Shown here piece by piece: positions 37,557 through 44,598 of a stretch of DNA of 48,259 nucleotides (the first letter of the stretch is position 1; each line of letters begins with the position of its first letter). Both the position numbers and the translations under genes were made by a program. Source of the stretch: Candidatus Saganbacteria bacterium CG08_land_8_20_14_0_20_45_16 (GTDB taxonomy: Bacteria; Margulisbacteria; WOR-1; O2-12-FULL-45-9); NCBI GenBank assembly GCA_002774365.1, contig PEYM01000077.1, positions 1 through 48,259 of the forward strand, in the 5' to 3' direction. The notes below the pieces were generated by a model. It ran no database searches. It was not told the DNA's origin and worked only from the letters and a program-made list of their open reading frames with translations.

Positions 37557-38327
37557 GTGCGTAACTTCAAATTAATTGTTCAATACGACGGTGCGGGCTT
37601 TTCCGGCTTTGAACTCCAGCCAAACAAGCGCACTGTTCGCGCGGAGCTGGGAAAGGCCTTGTTTTCACTTTTTAACTACAAGGTAAAACTTATCAATTCC
37701 TCTCGCACCGATGCAGGGGTTCATGCTATCCACTTAGTTGTTAATTTTGAGGTTGAGACGAAAATTCCTACGGCCAAAGTTTTGGCAGCTTTAAATAGCA
37801 TTTTGCCAGAAGATATTAGGATAGTGAAAATCGAGAATCGAAAATCGAAAATAGGAAATTTTCATGCCAGATACGATGCCAAGTCAAAAGAATATGAATA
37901 CCTCATTTACAATGGCCTAGTTGTCCCGCCGCATATTCGCAAAATAGTCTGGCAGGTTACACCCAAGCTTGATTTAAAAAAGATGAAACAGGGTGCTAAA
38001 TATTTAATTGGTAAACACGAGTTTTCCTCTTTTTGCGCGACAGGCGGAGACGATAAGAATTTTGTTCGAATAATACATTCATTGGACATTGGCAATTGGA
38101 AATTGGACATTTGGCACAAGGGTGGGGTTCCGGTGATTAGCATAAGAGTAAGAGGGAGTGGGTTTCTTTACAAGATGGTCAGAAATATTGTGGGGACCTT
38201 GGTTGAGGTGGGGCTGGGCAAACGTCAGCCAAATGATGTTAAGGCAATTTTAAACGCGAAGAGCCGTAAAAAAGCAGGGAGATGCGCGCCAGGTGAGGGG
38301 CTGTGTTTGATTGACGTTGCTTATTAG
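37557..38327 (+). CDS. truA: tRNA pseudouridine(38-40) synthase TruA
   Basis: TruA converts U38-U40 of tRNA anticodon arms to pseudouridine. The YDGAGFSGFELQPNKRTV block, the catalytic Asp52 in SSRTDAGVHA, and the C-terminal GSGFLYKMVRNIVGTLVEVG are seen. The start is GTG 37557. Two segments of repetitive DNA are embedded in frame: at 37826-37860 (residues IENRKSKIGN) and at 38081-38114 (residues LDIGNWKLDIW). Both fall between conserved blocks and lengthen surface loops. Confidence 0.95.
   Translation: MRNFKLIVQYDGAGFSGFELQPNKRTVRAELGKALFSLFNYKVKLINSSRTDAGVHAIHLVVNFEVETKIPTAKVLAALNSILPEDIRIVKIENRKSKIGNFHARYDAKSKEYEYLIYNGLVVPPHIRKIVWQVTPKLDLKKMKQGAKYLIGKHEFSSFCATGGDDKNFVRIIHSLDIGNWKLDIWHKGGVPVISIRVRGSGFLYKMVRNIVGTLVEVGLGKRQPNDVKAILNAKSRKKAGRCAPGEGLCLIDVAY
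37826..37860 (+). repeat. in-frame short tandem repeat in truA, copy 1
   Basis: The unit 'aatcgaaa' recurs: GAATCGAAAATCGAAAATAGGAAAT. It encodes an added loop (KIENRKSKIGN) just before the conserved FHARYDA block. It resembles the repeats at 38081 and 44117 in period and A-richness. Confidence 0.55.
38081..38114 (+). repeat. in-frame short tandem repeat in truA, copy 2
   Basis: The element is built of near-copies of ATTGGACATT and AATTGGAAATTGG. It adds about ten residues (LDIGNWKLDI) after the conserved IIHS segment and before the GVPVISIRVRG strand. The sequence differs from copy 1 but has a similar period of about 7-8 bases. Confidence 0.55.
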
Positions 38328-38345
38328 CCAAAATTCATCTATAAT
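38317..38345 (+). promoter_or_regulatory. promoter of serA
   Basis: TTGCTT (38317-38322) and TATAAT (38340-38345) are separated by 17 bases. The -35 lies in the last codons of truA. Transcription should start near 38352, inside the palindrome that follows. The strong ribosome site AAAAAGGAGTG precedes the serA ATG. Confidence 0.65.
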
Positions 38346-38348
38346 ATG

Positions 38349-38376
38349 AAAGATTGTGAATCGATTCACAATCTTT
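38349..38376. promoter_or_regulatory. 28-bp perfect palindrome, CRP/FNR-family-like operator at serA
   Basis: The 14-base arms AAAGATTGTGAATC and GATTCACAATCTTT are exact reverse complements, and the centre reads TGTGA-N6-TCACA, the CRP-type consensus. It begins four bases after the -10 hexamer and covers the predicted start site, a repressor position. As RNA, it would also form a stem followed by only a short T4 run, so terminating truA is a second possibility. No CRP-family gene lies in this window. Confidence 0.65.
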
Positions 38377-38401
38377 TGCAAAAAAAAAGGAGTGATTTTT
38401 T

Positions 38402-39979
38402 ATGAAGGTTTTAGCGATGGACAAAACAGCAGAAGAAGGGTTAAAGCTCTTGCGTGACGCTGGCATTGAAGTTGACGCGAAGGCGGGGCTTAGCGAGGAT
38501 GAGTTAATTAAAATTATTCCAGAATATGATGCGATGATTGTCCGCTCAGAAACTAAAGCGACACCGAAAATTTTAGAAGCCGGCAAAAAGCTTAAGATTG
38601 TTGGCCGGGCAGGGGTTGGTGTTGATAATATTGACCTGCCAACAGCGACTAAAAATGGCATTATTGTAGTCAACTCTCCTGAAGGGAACACTGTTGCCGC
38701 GGCCGAACACACCTGGGCCATGCTCCTTTCTATGACCCGTAATATTCCGCAAGCACATGGGAAACTTAAGGCTGGAGTTTGGGACAAAAAGTCCTATAAA
38801 GGGGTTGAAGTATTAAACAAAACTTTAGGAGTCGTTGGTTTGGGCAAGATCGGCCGACGGGTCGCTTCATACGCTTTAGGTATGGGGATGCGGGTAATTG
38901 CTTCTGACCCGTTTGTAACGGCTGAATACGCAAAAAACTTGGGAGTGGAGCTTAAGAGTGTTGAAGAGGTTATCCGTGAAGCAGACTTTATCACCTTCCA
39001 TATTCCTAAGACTAAAGAAACGGCAGGGATGATCAATGCCGAGATGATTGCCAAGATGAAAAAAGGGGTTCGCCTGGTTAACGTGGCTCGCGGCGGGATT
39101 ATCAATGAAAAAGATCTTTATGATGCGCTGAAGAGCGGTCACGTTAAATCAGCAGCCCTGGATGTTTTTGAAAAAGAGCCGTGCGCTAGCAGTCCATTAT
39201 TTGAATTGGATAATATTGTAATTACTCCTCACTTAGGGGCCTCTACAGTTGAAGCCCAGGTAAATGTGGCAGTTGATGTGGCTGAGCAGATTATTGAGGT
39301 CTTAAAAGGTGGTTCTGCCCGCTCAGCTGTTAATATCCCTTCAATGAAGCCGGAACTAATCGCTCCGGTTAAACCATTTATGGGGGTAGCGGAAAAGTTG
39401 GGGACCCTTGCTTCGCAACTGGTTGACGGTGCGGTTGCCAAGGTGACGGTTGAATACTGCGGGGCAGTGGCTGAGGAAAATGTTTCGCCGCTAACAACCG
39501 CTGTTCTCAAGGGGCTCTTGGCGCCGGTGATGGATGTGGCGGTTAACTTTGTAAATGCCCCTTTGATTGCCAAAGAGCGCGGGGTAGATATTGTAGAGAG
39601 CCGCCAAAAGGTGGCCAAGGATTATAAGAGCCTGATCTCCGTAAAAATTAAAGCAGACAAAGAGGAGCGCGAAGTTGGTGGGACTGTGTTTGAAGGAATG
39701 GGGGATCGTTTGGTTTCCATCGATGGCTTTAAAGTTGATGCCGAGCCAGTTGGCTATATGCTGATTTTATCTAACATTGATAAACCAGGGATGATTGGTA
39801 AAGTCGGAACATTCTTGGGCAAGAATAATATTAACATAGCTGCGATGGATGTTGGCCGGGCAAAAGTTGGCGAAAAAGCGGTTATGGTCTTAAATGTTGA
39901 CACCGCGGTTTCTGACCAGGTCTTAAAAGAGCTGGCCAAGACCGAAGGCATTTCGGCCGCGACATTGGTAAAGTTGTAA
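38402..39979 (+). CDS. serA: D-3-phosphoglycerate dehydrogenase
   Basis: This enzyme makes the first step of serine synthesis, oxidizing 3-phosphoglycerate with NAD. The nucleotide-binding GLGKIG motif is at 146-151, and the usual catalytic residues lie in NVARGGIINEKDL (Arg), DVFEKEP (Glu) and TPHLGAST (His). An ASB-like middle domain and a C-terminal ACT domain (about 453-525, VGYMLILSNIDKPGMIGKVG) make up the long form (525 residues), the type controlled by serine in many bacteria. The promoter carries a CRP-like palindrome. Confidence 0.96.
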   Translation: MKVLAMDKTAEEGLKLLRDAGIEVDAKAGLSEDELIKIIPEYDAMIVRSETKATPKILEAGKKLKIVGRAGVGVDNIDLPTATKNGIIVVNSPEGNTVAAAEHTWAMLLSMTRNIPQAHGKLKAGVWDKKSYKGVEVLNKTLGVVGLGKIGRRVASYALGMGMRVIASDPFVTAEYAKNLGVELKSVEEVIREADFITFHIPKTKETAGMINAEMIAKMKKGVRLVNVARGGIINEKDLYDALKSGHVKSAALDVFEKEPCASSPLFELDNIVITPHLGASTVEAQVNVAVDVAEQIIEVLKGGSARSAVNIPSMKPELIAPVKPFMGVAEKLGTLASQLVDGAVAKVTVEYCGAVAEENVSPLTTAVLKGLLAPVMDVAVNFVNAPLIAKERGVDIVESRQKVAKDYKSLISVKIKADKEEREVGGTVFEGMGDRLVSIDGFKVDAEPVGYMLILSNIDKPGMIGKVGTFLGKNNINIAAMDVGRAKVGEKAVMVLNVDTAVSDQVLKELAKTEGISAATLVKL

Positions 39980-40050
39980 TCAAACAACAGTCATATACTT
40001 TCGTGTAGGCTTAAAGGTCTGCGCTACAAAGATCCACGCAACATTATTCT

Positions 40051-40248
40051 CTAATCAAAAAACAAGGTTGTTTTTGCCTGATGCAGGGAATAGGGTTCAT
40101 CAGTAAAAGCAACATAGCCCTCATAATGAAGGTGTTCTTTTTGGGCGATTTCAGAACCAACAAGATCGAGATTTTTGCGGCTTGCTGGGTCGAGTAGGTC
40201 AATGGTCTCTGGGACGTTGACTATTACGGAGCAATCACTTGTCTGCAT
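40051..40248 (-). CDS. small hypothetical protein overlapping the EF-G paralogue
   Basis: I do not recognise this 65-residue protein. Its ATG at 40248 lies 14 bases inside the 3' end of the EF-G-like gene and about 11 bases after AGGAG (minus strand), so translation is probably coupled. It has no membrane segment or cysteine motif and is mildly acidic. The end of serA lies 71 bases away, converging; that gap (39980-40050) holds no convincing terminator on either strand. Confidence 0.6.
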   Translation of the reverse strand: MQTSDCSVIVNVPETIDLLDPASRKNLDLVGSEIAQKEHLHYEGYVAFTDEPYSLHQAKTTLFFD

Positions 40249-42277
40249 GGCTGATCATTCCTCCTTCTTTTAATTTGCTATATGCTTCCATCAGTTTTTG
40301 CTGAGTTTGGGGTGGGACTTGTTCGTAATGAGAGAATTTTGTGCTAAAGCTGCCTTGGCCATGGGTGAAGGAGCGCAGGTTTGTCGCATACTTAGCCAAC
40401 TCTCCTTGAGGTACTATGGCCACGACTTTGTTAGTTTCGATATTTGAGATCCGGCCGCGCCGTTTATTAAGATCTCCTGTTACTTCGCCAACAAACTCTG
40501 GTGGGACATTGATCGTTATCTCAACGATTGGTTCAAGTAGGGTAGGGTGAGCCTCGCTAAAGGCCTTTTTAAAGCCCATTGACGCCGCAATCCTAAACGC
40601 CATGTCAGATGAATCAACTTCATGATAGGAGCCGTCACAAAGCGTGACTTTAACGTCAACAGCTGGATAACCTGCGACAATTCCTTTGGCCATGGTTTCG
40701 CGGATCCCTTTTTCAACTGCCGGGATATAATTTTTTGGGATAGCGCCGCCCACAACTTTGTTAACAAATTGGAAGCCCTGGCCAGCAGGGAGTGGCTCGA
40801 TCTCAATCCAAGTGTCTCCATATTGGCCGTGGCCGCCAGTTTGTTTTTTGTATTTACCTTGGGCCTTGGCTCGGCTTTTGATTGTTTCTTTGTAAGGTAT
40901 CCGCGGATCGCCGATCTCAATCTCAACCCCAAAGCGCTCTTTGAGCTTTTTTAAGATGATCTCAAGGTGAATCTCGCCCAGGCCAGAGATAATAGTTTCA
41001 TGGGTCTCAGCATTATAATGCAGCTTAAAAGTGGGGTCATCGTGCATAAAACTAGCTAGGCCTAGTGCCATTTTTTCCTGATCAGTCTTGCTCTTGGGCT
41101 TAACAGAAAAAGAAATAGCTGGTTCAGGATATTCAGCCTGGCTAAAAGTTATGGTCCTATTTTTATCACATAAAGTGTCGCCAGTCGAGCTGACTTTAAG
41201 TTTAGGTAAAACTGCGATGTCGCCGGCCGTAAGCACTGGGATCTCCAGCCGGTTTTTGCCGCGCATGGAAATGATTTGCCCAATCCGCTCTTCTTTGCCT
41301 TTGTGGCTGTTATAAACAGGGGAAGAGGGCTTGATTGTTCCAGCGTAGACCCTGATATAGGTTAAGTTGCCAAGGTGCGGCTCAGCCACGGTCTTAAAGA
41401 CATAAGCCGTAAATGGGTCTGTTTTGCTGGCCGTAATTTCAACCTGGTTGTTTTGACTGTCTTTGGCTAAGTATTTTTTTTCATTGGCTGGTGGCATCCA
41501 ATTAACAATAGCCGTCAGCAGTTCGGGGATACCAATGTTATTTTGCGCAGAAACGCAAAGAGCAGGAAAAACCTTGTCTTCGTTAATGGCCGCGATCAAG
41601 TGTTGGCTAAGCTCGGCTTGAGTAATTTCTAGGCCTTTTAAGTATTCTGTTAAAATTGTGTCGTCGATTTCTGCCACGCCTTCGATCAGCAGCTTTTTGT
41701 GTTTATCTACCTGGTCTTTTAAGCTATTTGGAGCAGTAGTTTGGAGCAGGTCATGGACCCCAGAAAAATTTGCCTCAAGGCCAATGGGAATTTGGACTGG
41801 GACGATCTCCACGCTAAATTTTTGGCGCAGGCTGTCTAGGACCTTATCATAATCAGCCTGGGCTTTGTCAAGCTTATTAATAACCAGGAGCCGTGGCAGG
41901 TTATGTTTGTCTGCCAGCTTCCAGAGGTTTTCTAAGGTGCTGCCATAGCCAGCCACAGCGTCAACCACAATAATAACACTGTCTACGACTTGCAAGGCTG
42001 AGATTGTCTCACCCATAAAATCAATGTAGCCAGGGGTATCGATCAGGTTGATTTTGTGGTCTTGCCATTCAAAGGGAAGTAGGGTGGAGTGAAGGCTGAT
42101 GCCGCGTTTTATCTCTTCTGGGTCGTAATCTGAAGTGGTGTTGCCGTCGCTAATGCTACCTTGGCGGGAAACAACGCCAGCCTGGTAGAGCAAGGCTTCG
42201 CAGAGTGAGGTCTTGCCCGTACTGCCTGAACCGATGACCGCGATATTGCGAATCTTTTCAGGAGGGAATTCCCTCAT
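40235..42277 (-). CDS. EF-G-like translational GTPase (FusA2 type)
   Basis: This 680-residue paralogue of fusA has all five EF-G domains. G1 is GSGSTGKTS near residue 16. The switch II motif is DTPGYIDF, with Tyr in place of the catalytic His of EF-G (DTPGHVDF). Domain IV still has the KQTGGHGQYGDTWIE segment. That Tyr is typical of the EF-G-like (TM1651) subfamily, whose role is not settled; ribosome rescue, recycling or stress translation are proposals. I chose the ATG at 42277 (MREFPPEKIR), nine bases after a -10, over a longer frame from 42319. No ribosome site is present. Confidence 0.92.
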   Translation of the reverse strand: MREFPPEKIRNIAVIGSGSTGKTSLCEALLYQAGVVSRQGSISDGNTTSDYDPEEIKRGISLHSTLLPFEWQDHKINLIDTPGYIDFMGETISALQVVDSVIIVVDAVAGYGSTLENLWKLADKHNLPRLLVINKLDKAQADYDKVLDSLRQKFSVEIVPVQIPIGLEANFSGVHDLLQTTAPNSLKDQVDKHKKLLIEGVAEIDDTILTEYLKGLEITQAELSQHLIAAINEDKVFPALCVSAQNNIGIPELLTAIVNWMPPANEKKYLAKDSQNNQVEITASKTDPFTAYVFKTVAEPHLGNLTYIRVYAGTIKPSSPVYNSHKGKEERIGQIISMRGKNRLEIPVLTAGDIAVLPKLKVSSTGDTLCDKNRTITFSQAEYPEPAISFSVKPKSKTDQEKMALGLASFMHDDPTFKLHYNAETHETIISGLGEIHLEIILKKLKERFGVEIEIGDPRIPYKETIKSRAKAQGKYKKQTGGHGQYGDTWIEIEPLPAGQGFQFVNKVVGGAIPKNYIPAVEKGIRETMAKGIVAGYPAVDVKVTLCDGSYHEVDSSDMAFRIAASMGFKKAFSEAHPTLLEPIVEITINVPPEFVGEVTGDLNKRRGRISNIETNKVVAIVPQGELAKYATNLRSFTHGQGSFSTKFSHYEQVPPQTQQKLMEAYSKLKEGGMISHADK

Positions 42278-42286
42278 AGTGCTGCG

Positions 42287-42315
42287 ATTATAACAAAAGG
42301 AAAAAAATCTTGCAA
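42287..42315 (-). promoter_or_regulatory. promoter of the EF-G paralogue (leaderless)
   Basis: On the minus strand, TTGCAA (42315-42310), 17 bases, then TATAAT (42292-42287), preceded by TGT. The ATG begins nine bases after the -10, so the transcript should begin about 0-3 bases before the start codon. No Shine-Dalgarno precedes it. Confidence 0.72.
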
Positions 42316-42338
42316 GCAACTTTTATCTCTGATATTAT
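42310..42338 (+). promoter_or_regulatory. promoter of the patatin-like gene (leaderless)
   Basis: On the plus strand, the same TTGCAA (42310-42315), 17 bases, then TATTAT (42333-42338). The ATG at 42345 starts six bases later, at the expected transcription start. TTGCAA is its own reverse complement, so one hexamer serves both divergent promoters. Confidence 0.7.
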
Positions 42339-42344
42339 GCAAGC

Positions 42345-43127
42345 ATGTTTTTTTGGCCTTTTGGTGATAAGAAAAATGGCTTGGTCCTAGGTGGGGGAGT
42401 GGCGCGCGGGATCGCCCACATTGGTGTTTTAAAGGTCATTAAGCAATACCAGATCCCGATCCACTATATTGCTGCCACTTCATCTGGCGCTATTGTTGGG
42501 GCGGCTTTTGCCGCTGGCCTTGAGGTTTCTTTAATTGAAGAAATTGCTTTGCGGATTAGTTGGGGCCGCCTCTTGCGCCTGGCTTTTTTTCGGCCAGGCT
42601 TTATCTCTAGCGCGGCGATTGAAGAGCTTTTAGATAAATATATTGGTAACAAGTCTTTTAGTGAACTGAAGATTCCTTTGGTAGTAGTCGCAACAGATAT
42701 TAAAACCGGTGAAGCCGTGGGGCTTAGAAAAGGTAAAGTGTCTAAGGCAGTTGCAGCCAGTGCAGCTTTTCCTGGTTTGTTTGCCCCAGAGGAGATCAAT
42801 CATCGGTTCCTAATCGATGGCGGCTTGGCTGATAATTTACCGGTTGGGGTGGTGCGGCGGATGGGGGCAGGCCGGACCATTGCAGTTGATGTGGTGCCTA
42901 GCCAGCCAGTGCAACACCTGCCGCGTGATCCTTTTCAAGCCTTTGGCCGCTCCCTAGATCTGGCCCTTCATAAGCTTTCGGTAAAGCAACGCCGCGCGGC
43001 CGATATCTTGATCGAGCCATTAATTGATGAGGATGTTTGGCACTTGGATTTGCATAAGGCCAAACGGTTGATTGCAGCAGGCGAGAGCGCTGGCCATAAG
43101 GCACTAAGAAAATTTAGACGGGCCTGA
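42345..43127 (+). CDS. patatin-like phospholipase/hydrolase (RssA-like)
   Basis: This 260-residue serine hydrolase has the oxyanion GGGVARG at 16-22, the nucleophile Ser46 in ATSSG, and the catalytic Asp158 in IDGGLADNLPVG. The first glycine of the usual GxSxG elbow is Ala44. RssA-type enzymes have poorly known lipid or thioester substrates in the cytoplasm or at the inner membrane. The gene starts at the promoter (ATG 42345, no ribosome site), divergent from the EF-G paralogue. The function is inferred from the family only. Confidence 0.9.
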   Translation: MFFWPFGDKKNGLVLGGGVARGIAHIGVLKVIKQYQIPIHYIAATSSGAIVGAAFAAGLEVSLIEEIALRISWGRLLRLAFFRPGFISSAAIEELLDKYIGNKSFSELKIPLVVVATDIKTGEAVGLRKGKVSKAVAASAAFPGLFAPEEINHRFLIDGGLADNLPVGVVRRMGAGRTIAVDVVPSQPVQHLPRDPFQAFGRSLDLALHKLSVKQRRAADILIEPLIDEDVWHLDLHKAKRLIAAGESAGHKALRKFRRA

Positions 43128-43132
43128 CAAAT

Positions 43133-43161
43133 TTGAAGAGATAAATTAGCTGTGTTATAAT
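43133..43161 (+). promoter_or_regulatory. promoter of hisS (near-leaderless)
   Basis: TTGAAG (43133-43138) and TATAAT (43156-43161) are 17 bases apart, and TGT precedes the -10 (extended). The hisS ATG at 43172 comes ten bases after the -10, so the leader would be about 0-4 bases. No Shine-Dalgarno is present. Confidence 0.75.
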
Positions 43162-43171
43162 TTAATTTGCT

Positions 43172-44425
43172 ATGAAATACTCTGTGCCTCGAGGCACCAA
43201 GGATATTCTGCCGCAAGAAACCCCAATTTGGCAACATTTAGAAGCTGTTTTCCGTCGGGTTTTTTCTCTTTTTGGCTATCAAGAAGTCCGCACCCCGATT
43301 TTTGAAAGCACTGAGCTCTTTGCTCGCTCAATTGGCACGACCACTGATATTGTGGCCAAAGAAATGTATGAATTTAAAGACCGCAAAGGCCGCAGTTTGA
43401 CCTTAAGACCAGAAGAGACTGCGCCGGTTGTTCGCGCTGCTTTAGAGAATAATTTAATAAGTCCTGATAACGTGACTAAATTGTATTATATCGGCCCAAT
43501 GTTTCGTTATGAGCGGCCGCAAGCAGGACGCCAGCGCCAATTTCACCAAGCCGGAGTTGAAGTCTTTGGTAGTAACTCTCCAAGTTTAGATGCTGAAGTA
43601 ATTTTGCTCAATCTTGAATTATTCAAGGGGCTAGGGATTAGGGACTTGGGGCTTAATTTAAATAGTGTTGGCTGCTCAAAATGCCGTCCCAACTATACTA
43701 AAAACTTGCAAGAACATTTTAAAGAGAACATTAAAAATATGTGTGAGGATTGCCGCACCCGTTTTGAGCATAACCCACTACGAATTCTTGACTGCAAAAA
43801 CGCTAATTGCCAGCAGACTATTGAAGCGGCTCCGGCCTCGATCAACACCCTGTGCGACGAGTGCCGCGATCATCTAAATGAACTGATGAAGTTCTTGAAA
43901 ATTGCTGGTGTCGAGTATGTAATTAATAATCGCTTGGTGCGCGGGTTGGATTATTACACTAAGACAACGTTTGAAATTACCTCTAATGCCCTGGGGGCGC
44001 AAAACGCGGTTTCTGGCGGTGGTCGGTACGATAACCTGGTTGAGCAGCTTGGGGGAAAAGCTATTCCAGCGGTGGGGTTTGCGGTGGGGATGGAGAGAAT
44101 TGTGGAAATTTTGAAAAAATCCGAAATCCGAAATCAGAAATCCGAACAAGGAATTATATTATTCTTAGCGACAATGGGAGAAGAAGGCCAAGTAAAAGGG
44201 TTTGAGCTTTTAAAAGAAATACGGAGTTTAGGGATAGCGGCGGAGATGGATTATTTGGGTAAATCTTTAAAGGCCCAGCTTAAGGTTGCTGATCGGTTGG
44301 GGGCTAAGTATGTTTACATTATTGGTGATGATGAAATCGCGAAAGAATCTGGTATACTGAAAACAATGGCGACTTCCGAGCAACAGGAAGTTAAATTTGA
44401 GCTATTAAAGGAGGCGCTAAAATGA
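43172..44425 (+). CDS. hisS: histidyl-tRNA synthetase
   Basis: This class II synthetase charges tRNA-His. Motif 1 lies around residues 40-60, motif 2 with FRYERPQAGRQRQFHQ at about 112-127, and the histidine-specific loops RGLDYYTKTTFEI (about 254-266). Motif 3 is AVGFAVGMERI. An in-frame repetitive insert (44117-44147, residues KSEIRNQKSEQ) falls between the catalytic core and the anticodon-binding domain. Four CxxC cysteines (about 168-212; CSKC, CEDC, CQQT, CDEC) occur in the insertion domain. It starts without a ribosome site and its TGA overlaps the Com-like gene. Confidence 0.95.
   Translation: MKYSVPRGTKDILPQETPIWQHLEAVFRRVFSLFGYQEVRTPIFESTELFARSIGTTTDIVAKEMYEFKDRKGRSLTLRPEETAPVVRAALENNLISPDNVTKLYYIGPMFRYERPQAGRQRQFHQAGVEVFGSNSPSLDAEVILLNLELFKGLGIRDLGLNLNSVGCSKCRPNYTKNLQEHFKENIKNMCEDCRTRFEHNPLRILDCKNANCQQTIEAAPASINTLCDECRDHLNELMKFLKIAGVEYVINNRLVRGLDYYTKTTFEITSNALGAQNAVSGGGRYDNLVEQLGGKAIPAVGFAVGMERIVEILKKSEIRNQKSEQGIILFLATMGEEGQVKGFELLKEIRSLGIAAEMDYLGKSLKAQLKVADRLGAKYVYIIGDDEIAKESGILKTMATSEQQEVKFELLKEALK
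44117..44147 (+). repeat. in-frame short tandem repeat in hisS
   Basis: Four near-copies of the 7-8-base unit 'ccgaaat' run AAATCCGAAATCCGAAATCAGAAATCC (given as its unit, with one C to A change). It encodes KSEIRNQKSE in a linker between domains. It belongs with the truA repeats in style. Confidence 0.6.
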
Positions 44426-44598
44426 CTGATTTTCGCTGCAGCCAATGTAACCGGCTTTTGGCTAAGGTTGATGGGCCCGGCAGGGTGGAGATTAAATGCC
44501 CCAGATGCAAGGGGATGAACCTGTTTAGCGGCGAGATCTTTATTACGATTGAGGAGAAGAGTGAAAGATGTACCGATCCAGAAATTGCGGAGGCTTAA
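44422..44598 (+). CDS. Com-like small zinc-finger protein
   Basis: This 58-residue protein has two CxxC knuckles, FRCSQC (Cys6, Cys9) and IKCPRC (Cys26, Cys29), spaced like phage Mu Com, the translational regulator of mom. The ATG follows AAAGGAGGCG and overlaps the hisS stop by three bases; the 3' end overlaps aspS by 31 bases. Stand-alone Com-like proteins occur widely in bacteria, mostly without known function. Here the position between two synthetase genes suggests co-translation and perhaps an RNA-binding role, which is inference. No phage genes are nearby. Confidence 0.75.
   Translation: MTDFRCSQCNRLLAKVDGPGRVEIKCPRCKGMNLFSGEIFITIEEKSERCTDPEIAEA

Noticed and set aside
40018-40025. GCGCTACA resembling the IS tip in the serA 3' flank
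   Set aside because: Only eight bases match and there is no further similarity to the IS end.
42278-42319. Longer start for the EF-G paralogue (42319)
   Set aside because: The extension would run through the promoter, and MREFPPEK at 42277 fits the family.
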